From positions 2,237,001 to 2,301,000 of the forward strand of contig CP099839.1 of the NCBI GenBank assembly GCA_030062745.1: 64,000 nucleotides of DNA, given 5' to 3'. The notes beneath the pieces are model-generated. The model worked only from the letters and a program-made list of their open reading frames with translations, made no database searches and had not been told where the DNA came from. Source of the stretch: Capitulum mitella (Eukaryota; Arthropoda; Thecostraca; Pollicipedomorpha; Pollicipedidae). The first letter of the stretch is position 1, and every line of letters starts with the position of its first letter. A program made the position numbers and the translations under genes. Shown one piece after another: positions 21,741-31,826 of this stretch.

Positions 21741-23700
21741 GTGGAAATACGAACAAAGAAAAACACATGTTGGCCGATATGCCGGCATTTCATAATCACG
21801 CTTGACCGGTCCCGTGAAGTTTGCCTGATTTGTTGCGGTTAAAGGCGATTTCTCGTAAGCTGCGCCGGTGGCCTCGCTGCCTCGCCGCAGCGTTTGAAGT
21901 CAGCAGGCAAGTGCCTCGGTCAGTCTGGTGCGCCCCGTCGACTCGCGGCTGCTTAATTCACCATGGCGCATGGGGCGATCAGCCAAACAGTCCTCACCGC
22001 CGCCGATAAATATAGCTTTTGGCTAAGCTCACCGGAAATGACTCATGCCCTGAAAAGCCAGGGTGTTGCAGAATCTTAGTTAGGGATTTAATGCTGCCTT
22101 TCGCTGGAGGTAGTTACGTTTTACTTCCTGCGAATGGTACTCTTAAACGATTCGCGTCGGTGAATGATTAGATGTAATGGACAAGTTATGTTTCTGGGCG
22201 GCAGGGTCCAAATAAGGCACAGGAGACGTCAGGACTAGAAGAATACAAATGATCCACAAAACAACACCATTGTGACATATCTCGGTTAAATATTGCAGAG
22301 ACAGGTCCCTAGTAGACGAATAATTTTTGATTTAGCAATATGTTATCAATCGTCACATTTTCTACATCACTACGTTATTCAGTGGTGTACTTGCATTTTA
22401 TGTTTTTCATAGTCTCCGCTAAGGTGGCATAAAAGAAACTATAAATGCTTGGAGTACCAGGCCGAAGGTCCTACAACCTAATCTCCCCCCAGATGTGGGT
22501 TTCTCAACGGATTCAGCCCTTTTTAATTTTTATCAACAGAAATTTATGAGTTTCTTGCTACTATTTTTCAAATGAAAATTGGATATATCCCCATGTATAT
22601 AGGTATATATATATAGATATATATATATATACATATATATATATACATGTACATACATGATAGGAAGATAAATGCATGATTTGATGCGTTATTCTACACT
22701 TCTTGCCTATCTCGTATCCCTTGCGGCCGTTCTTTTCGCTGCAATGGCCCATTTCCCTTTAAAATCGACAGAAAATATTGGAGGGGCCCAAACCAACATG
22801 AGGGCCAAATAAACACTGGGGGCCAGATTCCTCTTTGGAAAATGCAAATCGACACCCCTTGTTATTAGTAAAACAAACGAAGCTATTTATAAAAAATAAG
22901 GCATTCAGCGGCACTTTCTTTTTTATCAAAATGCTTGTTTGCAGCGTTTTCGTGGCTTAAAACATCCAACATCCCCAGAAAAACAGGAATTTATGTCCTG
23001 TTTCTTGGTAGTACTACAACGTCCTCATGACGTCTTGCTGCCTGTTATTTGTATAGCACCAGTTTCAATTTTCAGAATATTTTCAATTTGCGGAACGCGA
23101 AGCTTTCGCTAAGGGGACAGTGATTCCTGCAGGATCGAATTAGAAATGTGAGCGCTGCCGCCTGTTACGAGGCCAGCCGCCCTATGCTGGTCAATGTCGA
23201 ACCTACTGGTCGATAGCTGGACCTGTCTGCTCTCGCGAGTCGGCTCGTATTGGCGAGCATGGCTCCGCTACTGTTGTGCCACAGATGACTGACAGCCAGC
23301 CGTGCTGGCGCCGAGTGGCCAATGCAGAGGCGGCGTTAGAGATTTGTAACTGTAGGGTGCTACCAGGGGCGCAGCCCAGACGACGAACTCATGAAGGGAG
23401 ACCAGCCCTTCTCGCTCAAAACTGTTTTTCTCCCCGGATCCGGGCATCTTGGTTTTACGACGTACGATCTTTACAATAAATACCGTGTCGCTTATCTGGC
23501 CAAAATAACGGCCTACAGAAAATCCCCCTAAAGAAAATTTTGCTTTTTACATCGGCAAGAAAACCGTCTCCTTCGCTCTCCACCACATGTTCTCACAAAT
23601 TTTGTAATTTGCCTCCTAGGATAAATCCAAACTCAGCGCTAGGTGTAACGGCCGGTCAGCAAGTCGTAAATAATCGTAACTCGTGAGGTAAGTCACCTCA
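21741..23700. other. No recognised gene
   Basis: AT-rich DNA with an interrupted (AT)n microsatellite at 22600-22650. No supported coding feature. Confidence 0.4.
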
Positions 23701-23712
23701 CAAGCTGCAATT

Positions 23713-23748
23713 ATTGTGGGGTACTGGGTGTGAGCAGTACCCCACAAT
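23713..23748. other. Perfect 13-bp hairpin
   Basis: ATTGTGGGGTACT (23713-23725) and its exact reverse complement (23736-23748) flank a 10-base loop. It lies about 160 bp upstream of a long minisatellite. Function unknown. Confidence 0.85.
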
Positions 23749-23837
23749 CAAATGACTGGGGTACTGGTTCCCCACGTGCCCCACGGTGGCGCCGCCCATG
23801 GGCTGAGGCCAGTCACTTCCCGTCCAGACGCTGTCAG

Positions 23838-23910
23838 GACGTGCTCGACGATCGCCAGTTATTGGCGGCCAGTCTGGTCTGGCAGATGACGCAGGGAGGG
23901 CCGGCCAGGG
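23838..23910 (+). CDS. Tentative exon at the head of the 30-bp array
   Basis: After an acceptor-like GCTGTCAG, 24 codons read DVLDDRQLLAASLVWQMTQ and end at CCAGGG|GTCAGA, the first copy of the unit repeated downstream. The proposal rests on analogy with proven junction-seeded arrays in this window and on the protein-like peptide. There is no family match. Confidence 0.18.
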
Positions 23911-25090
23911 GTCAGACGGTACAGGGTGGGCCGCCCAGGGGTCAGACGGTACAGGGCGGGCCTCCCAGGGGTCAGACGGTACAGGGCGGGCCGCTTAAGG
24001 GTCAGACGGTACGTGGCGGGCCGCCCAGGGGTCAGACGGTACAGGGCAAGCCGGCCAGGGGTCAGACGGTACAGGGCAAGCCGGCCAGGGGTCAGACGGT
24101 ACAGGGTGGGCCGCTTAAGTGTCAGACGGTACGTGGCGGGCCGCCCAGGGGTCAGACGGTACAGGGCAAGCCGGCCAGGGGTCAGACGGTACAGGGCAAG
24201 CCGGCCAGGGGTCAGACGGTACAGGGTGGGCCGCTTAAGTGTCAGACGGTACAGGGCGGGCCGCTTAAGGGTCAGACGGTACGTGGCGGGCCGGCCAGGA
24301 GTCAGACGGTACAGGGCGGGCCGCCCAGGGGTCAGACGGTACAGGGCGGGCCTCTTAAGGGTCAGACGGTACAGGGCGGGCCTCCCAGGGGTCAGACGGT
24401 ACAGGGCTGGCCTCTTAAGGGTCAGACGGTACAGGGCGGGCCTCCCAGGGGTCAGACGGTACAGGGCGGGCCGCTTAAGTGTCAGACGGTACAGGGCGGG
24501 CCGCTTAAGGGTCAGACGGTACAGGGCGGGCCTCCCAGGGGTCAGACGGTACAGGGTGGGCCGCTTAAGGGTCAGACGGTACAGGGCGGGCCGCTTAAGG
24601 GTCAGACGGTACAGGGCGGGCCGGCCAGGAGTCAGACGGTACAGGGTGGGCCGCTTAAGGGTCAGACGGTACAGGGCGGGCCGCTTAAGGGTCAGACGGT
24701 ACAGGGCGGGCCGCTTAAGGGTCAGACGGTACGTGGCGGGCCGGCCAGGAGTCAGACGGTACAGGGCGGGCCTCCCAGGGGTCAGACGGTACAGGGTGGG
24801 CCGCTTAAGTGTCAGACGGTACAGGGCGGGCCGCTTAAGGGTCAGACGGTACGTGGCGGGCCGGCCAGGAGTCAGACGGTACAGGGCGGGCCGCCCAGGG
24901 GTCAGACGGTACAGGGCGGGCCACCCAGGGGTCAGACGGTACAGGGCTGGCCTCTTAAGGGTCAGACGGCACGGGGAGGGTCACTCAGGGGTCAGATGGT
25001 ATGGGGCGGGCCACTGAGAGGTCAGATCCTATAAGGTGGGCCAACCAAGGGTCAGATGATGCAGGATAGGCCTCTGAGGGTCAGAGGATG
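23890..25090. repeat. 30-bp minisatellite, about 40 copies
   Basis: A highly regular 30-bp unit (core GGTCAGACGGTACAGGGCGG) has variant halves GCCCAGG, GCTTAAG and GCCAGG mixed along the array. The last three or four copies are diverged. The period is a multiple of three, so all plus frames remain open for over 360 codons; this is not evidence of a protein. Confidence 0.95.
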
Positions 25091-26530
25091 CAGAGCAAGC
25101 CGCTCATCGGTCAGACGGTGCTTGCATTTGTGGGTCGCTCCATCGAGGGAAATGCAGCGAATACATCAATGTCAGCTCCTACCGCGAGCCTGCGGCGGTC
25201 CCCTGCAGGCGATGGAACAATGGCTCTCCAGAAGTCAAGCTCGGGGAACGCGAACCAGTTCGATACTAAGGGCCGAGATGTCGGTGTGCGTACTGACTCT
25301 GCCCAAGAGCTTGTCTGCATATAAATTTGCGGTATTCATCTGACTTCTCGTGACTGATGAGCGGTAAGTGCACCGTCATCTCACCGTTAGTGTTTTCCTG
25401 GGCCTCGCCTGTGCTACCTTAACAGCATCTTTTTCTTTGAGTTGTTGATGCTGCGCCCTTATTGGAGTGAAACTGAGCAAGACATAGATCTTGCTTACAT
25501 CGTCATTTTTGAATTCTTCTGGGAGAGTACGGTGCGTTGTTTGTCCGGGCACTGGGAAAGATGGTGTTACCCGCCTTGGCTTTTCCTGGTATTTCTACCT
25601 GTGGCTATGGTCGGGTTTAGGTAATGATCTCTAACAGACCATGGTCCTTGCATAAACATTCGAAACATAGATGCTCATGTGAGCCGGTCGTGCTTTTTGA
25701 CCTGAGGTGAAGGTTAGACGGCGACCAAGAAGGAACTCCAACGTAACCAAAGCTTCTTGACCGTCCCGATTCTAGTCTGGGATATATACGCGCTGCGGAT
25801 AACCTTTCTTATTCCTTTTAATATGAAAGTTACGTTTGATGGCTGTGCTAATGTTGCTTTCGGAAATTTCTGCCGCCCTGGATGTCGGGGACGATTTCGC
25901 TGGCTCGAGGAAGGTTATGAAGTGGCACGAGTGCTGGGGAATATCGTTCTTGTTTCTGTGTTTGAGAGCTGATGTTATTGCCTGATCTTTATGACGTGCA
26001 CGGTATCCGGTTATGTCTGTCCGTTGGAAGGATCAAAGCATTTTCACTATAAGCATTATTTTTAAACTATTGCAGACGGAGTGCATGAGAAAGGACATGA
26101 AATGACAAATTAATTCCCTTCACAGGGGTCTTATTGAATACCGTTCCATTTAGAGACGCATGATGTCATGCTGATGTATCAAACTAATGATCTGAAGAAT
26201 TGACTTACATGGCAAAAATGCAGTTTCAAAACATGCAAAAAACAAGTGAACTATGCCGAATTCAGTTGCCCGTGAGTCGATTGACATATTTTCCGTATTA
26301 TATTGTATGCTTGACGTATTATAAGTGGTCTTTTGCTGTATTTGTTCTTATGTTCAGTCGTGCGTGGTCCCTCCATGCGTTACCCGTGCGCAGCGCTCAC
26401 TTTATGCACCTTAGCCGTCAGTTTCTGTTACCCAGCTTTATGTCCTATTTTCTGGAGACGTCCACATCGCTGCAAATGTGCGTAATACCGCATAACGGCA
26501 TAATGCATTCAGGATAGTCTGGATTCCTAA
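25091..26530. other. No recognised gene
   Basis: Mixed sequence. A minus-strand open segment at 25150-25290, with acceptor CTCTTGGGCAG and a possible donor GCG|GTAGGA, could be an exon but the plus strand is open too. The rest is AT-rich and featureless. Confidence 0.3.
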
Positions 26531-26531
26531 C

Positions 26532-26679
26532 CACGTGGTGGGTGGACGATGGCGCGTATTTCGAACAGGCGAGTATTGTCACATCGGACAGATATCCTTT
26601 TGTATATCGACTTGTCTTGACTCGTCCTGAAGCTCGGCTTCCCTTCGCAGAATAATCCCTTGAAATGCAAATTAAAGGA
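26532..26679 (-). CDS. Candidate internal exon of an unidentified gene
   Basis: On the minus strand a pyrimidine-rich acceptor (CTTTCTGTCTCGAG) precedes 49 codons containing FNLHFKGLFCEGKPSF and SIYKRISVRCDNTRLFEIRA, ending at donor CACGTG|GTTAGG. The peptide is complex and beta-like. The product is not recognised. Confidence 0.27.
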
Positions 26680-26869
26680 CTCGAGACAGAAAGACTGTTG
26701 TGCAAGACTTTTATGCAATTAGCTGCCAAAGTGATCCAGGAAAAATGGTCCGCCAAAGGGCAGAACTGAGTCAGATGACGTTGAGCTCGATAGATCTTGC
26801 GTCCCGCCTATATTGTGGGACTCGACGGCCAGTACCAGTAGCGCTTAAACATCCGTGGAGATTGAGGAC

Positions 26870-26990
26870 CAAACGCGATTTTTACGTTGTTTCTTTCCAT
26901 GCACCACCATAGGGTAAATGCTAAATGTTGCCCAAATCTGGAGGGAGAGGGATAGCTGCCCCCTCCTCCCCCCCCCCGGTTTCTACTCCC
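26870..26990 (+). repeat. Dispersed repeat, copy 2
   Basis: This is the partner of 17650-17760, sharing the same block order including TTTCTTTCCATG, CATAGGGTAA and TTGCCCAAA followed by a C-run. Confidence 0.65.
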
Positions 26991-27538
26991 CTGACCCAAG
27001 CGCATAGCCAGGATTTTCCTCGCCCAAATGTGAAATTCTGCCATTTGCTTTAAGCATATGGCAGAATTTATAGCAAAAGGTAGCAGACTGATGTAACTGA
27101 CCTCATATTTAACGCACAGGGAAATATATAATGTTTGCTTTCGCATTACATATATAATCACTGGGTATTCCGCATTCTCGCCAAATTGCTAAATATCTAG
27201 TGTAGTCTGCTTGGCCCAGAGGAGACAATGGCCCCCATGCCCCCCACCCTTGGCTACGTGTCTGCCTTGGCCAGAACGACTGCTTTATATTTGGTCAGAG
27301 ACCAAAAGGGTCTGCCGATCGAGGAGACAGACATGCCATGACTTTAAAACACCCTGTCAATTTTATGTTGGTTAGGCTAATGGGAAAGACTGCTTCAGTC
27401 TCATATACATTAAAATATGGGCATTTTATATGTTTTTAGGAATGTTTCGCATCCTCCGATCCCAGATTAACTCGCAGCAATCACTGCATCTGTACTCTTA
27501 TCCATGACAATTGAGGTAGCGACATCTGACATATTTAA

Positions 27539-28731
27539 CCCTATTCCCGGATGACTGGACGGTATGGCCGATTCCCGGCAAAGGGCGGCGGATTCGCCCC
27601 CGCCCCGAGATCTCGAAAACTACACGTCTGATTTCATCGCAACAAACGGCAATCGATTTGCCATGATGTAAACTACATTTTACAGAAAGAAGTTTATAAA
27701 ATTTTTGAAATGGGTGGATACAGGAGCAAAAGAGTCAAAATGGCGGTATTTTTGGGCTTCTTACAATTTCGTTATTTATGGATTGATTTCGACGAAATTG
27801 GCATGAATCGCGAAATTATGGATGGGACTTTTGCCGTTGGTCCACACATTTGAAATTTCGAGAAAATTCATAGGCGTTCACAGGGTTTTGAAAATAGGAG
27901 ACCTAGTTCTTCACAAAGTGATTTAACAAAAAAGTTCAAGGCACTTTTCTGGCTTCTACTGGTCATGCTATGCTGAAGAAGTACAAATCGTATCACAATG
28001 TTTGTATTATGTTATCATAGGCGGCGCCAAGGACATGAAAAAGGGGGGAATTCATGGTCTCGTTCTTCAGATCAGCTGACGACCTTTGACCTGAAATGAC
28101 CCCCAATGACCTTAGAGTCGCTTGAAATAATCTCGTGTACATTAATATTACCTGAAAACGTTTTCAATCATTTGAATTCACTCTGTTTCCGAAATTCCAT
28201 TTTCCTGCTGTTGCGATATGGGGTGCGCACACTGACATTTTAGGTCATAGCTCCATGACTTGACCTGGTATCGAGCCGAAATTTGGTACACAAATAGAGA
28301 GCACCCTACTACGTCCTATATATTCCTGGATTTGGAATTTAAAAAAGAAGCCCCAAACTTTTGCTATGGCACCCAATTTTGACCTAGACCTTGACCTGAC
28401 CTTGTCAAGCGATCCCGGATGAATAAAGCTGTATTTGTATGTTGCCAAACTATTTACCTATACATGCATATAAAGTCCTAAGTTCTATCTTAAAACGCTA
28501 CTTTTGACAGTCATTTTCCTTTTACCCCTAACAGGGCCAAAAAAGCCTGAGGTGCCTCCTAAAAACGTTGCCTGACTCCGTCCCTGAACAAAAAGAATTA
28601 CGAAGTTTTGTCACAGTACGTACAAAAAATAGCTAGGAAAAGTGATCAGGTTTCGTGAAGTGCGTCAAAAACCTTGGAACTGGCAAACAAAAAACCCGAG
28701 GGGATGGATTCAGCCCCTGCAGAGAATAGGG
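27539..28731 (+). mobile_element. piggyBac-type MITE, copy A
   Basis: A non-autonomous DNA element of 1193 bp. It begins TTAA|CCCTATTCCCGG and ends AGAATAGGG|CTAA (a decayed TTAA), matching the terminal inverted repeats and TTAA target of the piggyBac superfamily. Subterminal GGCGGATTC and its complement reinforce the inverted ends. It has no transposase frame. The interior is homologous to copies B and C and holds several TGACCT nuclear-receptor-type half-sites. Confidence 0.82.
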
Positions 28732-29460
28732 CTAAAGGATTACAGACCATGCATATACGGCAGATATTCAATATTTATTATTGCTTACGCCGCACCTTTC
28801 TTTGTGATCGATTAGGCCAAAGACGTCATATACGGGCTGACTCAGGACCTGGCTGATTCAAGGAATGGACAACCGAGAAAAGACTTTCGCGGCGCACCAA
28901 AACATCTTCCTTAAATGTTTGCGAAATTGTGTGGTGGCGAAGGAACCACCAAAAGACATTTGTCAAGTTAGGAAAGAGGTATGTTAAGGTGTTTGTTATG
29001 ATAACAGGCTGAGGCTGTGGATATGCCGTAGTCGTATGCTATTATCTTCTTGTGTCTTGTATCGGCGCGTTGTCGTTGCCTATCTTCCTCCACAGAGTAC
29101 TAACTTGGGTTGCTCGCCTGAGATGGTTGACAGGAGCGCTTTGGTGAACGACATTTAAGATCAGATCATGGACGGACTTAAGCATCATCTTTGTTGTTTT
29201 AGCTTCACATTATAGATAACCATGGGTATATCTGTAATGTAAGAAGGGCCATGTGGTACCATTTGTCATCCATTTGTACCAACTGCTTGTTTGTCAAAAA
29301 AATTGTAAGGAAGGATAAAAGTAGTGTTTGTGTGCATGTCTACAAACTCTATATGAGAAATGTCATGCAGTGATGTGGAATGTGAAGAATCATTGAATCA
29401 TATTACCATGCTGTATTCTGCTAAACCCATTCTGATTTGTTGTTTGGATGTATTGTGACG
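28732..29460. other. No recognised gene
   Basis: AT-rich sequence in which CpG frequency falls toward the CpG-free block that follows. No supported feature. Confidence 0.4.
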
Positions 29461-31261
29461 TGGCATTTGCCTGGTTTGTGAGCATCCAATTTGAACATAA
29501 AACATTTTGAGTTTTAGGACTTTGAATCTTTGTTAATGCTATTTAGTGACAGTTCTAGTGCTAATAAGCTAGTAAATAATCTAGTATGACTTAATCTAAC
29601 CTAATCTAATGTAACCATCACTTTATGATACCTTGATCCTGTGGTGTCATCAATTTTTTGGCAGGAAATCAAAGCATCCTTGGAGCAAAAATAGACTAAA
29701 CAAGATTGAATCATACAATAATTTGGCATCTGCTCATAGTGCATTATAATTCAGTTTTATTTAGGCATGTAACCAGAATTGACAGGTGTTATCCATTCCT
29801 CACAAAACTCAATCAGTTATACTACTCATTGTGTATAACAAAATCAATGTAAATAGGTTGAAATGGTGGCTGATGCATGAGAAGATGTATGTGCATTGTA
29901 TACTACAAACCATGGCAGGCTCTGATGGCATCCTTTGCACACAGTGCAGTTTTGGAATGTGCTGATGTGAATCATTATAAAAACATTATAAAAGATGGGA
30001 AGGTTTGTTGGGGATGTCACATGTAACCATGACATGTTAGCACAATGTCATGTGGACCTGTCTTACCTCATGTACACAGTGTACTCAGTGTGCAGTCTAG
30101 TGCATGCTTGTAACAAAGAAGGTACCAGTACATTTAAAGTATTGTTAAGACAAAATAGATGTCAGTATGAAATTTGGACTCACATTAATCTTGGGAAGTT
30201 TTAATGGTTCTGATTGTAGGACACAAATAATTTTAATGCTTTCTCTTCAATAATGGGCTGTGGTATATAGCACAGGATGTTGTGGTCTGTTGGATGTATG
30301 TGCATATTGCCTTATACCAGGGTCCAGCCAGCATGTTGCAGCAGAAGTTTACCAGATGTGCACCAGGATCACAATTTTGGCTGTCAATGCTCTGTCCTTG
30401 TTTTTATGAGCACATTTTGAAGCAATTTTTGTTATTTTTCATATTTGCTTGTTTTCTTGTTGTAGGCATGTTTTCTGGTGTTCATTGGTGCACAAAAAAG
30501 CATGATGTGCACCTAAAGCATGTGACAGTGAAAGATGTTGCTGCAACAGGCTATTTTTGAAACATGTCATGGTTTGTATTCTGGGCCAGGGTTGGAACTT
30601 CCCCTCAAATTTTCCCAGCATGCTGCTCCCCATTTCTCATTTATTCATTTCCTTGACAGCCCAAACCATAACAAAAAAAAAACATCTTCACTGGCCTAAT
30701 ATGTTACTCTTTTGTCTAGTTCAGCAAGTATGTTTGCACAAGAAGCTGGACATTAATGCAATAGAAACACAAAACATTTCAGCATACTTTTGTGGTTGGG
30801 TGGGTTGCTGACAGGTTTTGTCAGTTTTCTGACACCCAGACATACAGAAAGCCCTACCTGTGCATTATGATGCTGGGTCATGCAGTATGGCATTGCTGTT
30901 AGTGTGTGCTGCAGTGAAGTAAACCATTTTGCAGAAATTTGCAGTTTGGTTCATGCTGTTAAATGTCTTCATTTGCAGATTCATCATGTGTTCTTGGTTT
31001 GTATACTTTGTGTCATTTTCCACCCTGCCACCCTATAACCTTTGTGTGTGCTTTGTTGCAGTGTCATCTGACTTTGTAAGTAAAATGTGTAGTTTGCACC
31101 TTGCTGGTATTTTTGTATCCACATGTTTCCTTTTTGATTGTGAGAATCAGATGATGGAATCAGTCATCTGTAGCTGATTCAGTTATGTGCACTATGTGGC
31201 AACTTCAACTTTCATTACACATGCTTTCATTTAATTTCATTTTATTCTTTCATTGTCCTGT
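29461..31261. other. CpG-free block upstream of KANSL2
   Basis: Reading every line, I find no CG dinucleotide in these 1.8 kb, while TG and CA are abundant. The last CpG before it is at 29459-29460 and the next is at 31262-31263. The plus strand is T- and G-rich in its right half. No open frame exceeds about 92 codons and no repeat family is recognised. It could be long-methylated, deaminated DNA or a foreign or UTR-like sequence. Confidence 0.85.
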
Positions 31262-31546
31262 CGTGGTTTGGACATATTTGGGCATTGTGTGGCCTTCTGA
31301 CCATGGTTGGAGATTTGTTTGTTTCTTTTTCTTGATGTTGGAGTATAATTTCGTTTGGGAGAACAAAATTTTGCAAGCAGTTATGCTGGTTTAAGTTGGC
31401 ATTTTTGATGTAAGCCAGTCATGACATCATGCCTGTTTTTTACTGAATGGAGACAGAGTCACAGGCTTGCAGAAGTTAGAAATTTGTCAACATGATAATA
31501 CTGTAGCTTTTTGACAGAGGCTACACTATTAGATCAAACTTTTGGG

Positions 31547-31733
31547 CGGTAAAATGTTTTTGGAGCGCGTTTTCTGGTGTTCTTCAACACCAAAAAACAG
31601 CACCTTTTCCGGCCTTGCCTGTGACCTGGTTTGGACGTCATGTGGACAGCGCGCGGTCGGGCCGAGTTGCCCGTTAATGTTGATGCGGCTCTCATTGTGA
31701 CACTGCGTTTCAGCCTGCGTCCCGCTCGCCAGG
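31547..31733 (+). promoter_or_regulatory. KANSL2 proximal 5' region
   Basis: CpGs reappear abruptly at 31547 just before the KANSL2 start. A small hairpin (TGGTGTT-CTTC-AACACCA, 31575-31592) and the start context CCAGGATGC at 31729-31737, with A at -3, are visible. No TATA box is evident. The transcription start is not determined, so the promoter role is inferred. Confidence 0.35.
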
Positions 31734-31826
31734 ATGCGGCCTCTGCGGAGCGGCCGAAGTCGGGCTCAGCCGTCCCAGTCGGCCGTCGGCACCGTCTGCA
31801 AGTACCCGCACCACTTCTGTCAAAAG
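31734..31826 (+). CDS. KANSL2: KANSL2 exon 1 (coding part)
   Basis: Thirty-one codons, phase 0. They carry the first two zinc cysteines in CKYPHHFC. The donor is CAAAAG|GTACGG. The last bases of this exon with the donor are repeated eight more times in intron 1. The first Met of this frame is used; an earlier non-coding exon is possible. Confidence 0.88.

Noticed and set aside
23730-25034. A 434-codon plus-strand open frame of 10-residue repeats
   Set aside because: The DNA is a 30-bp minisatellite; a period divisible by three keeps all frames open, and a second frame is equally long. No start, splice or family support for a protein.
23890-25090. CRISPR-like regular repeats
   Set aside because: Units are directly adjacent without unique spacers and the DNA is eukaryotic.
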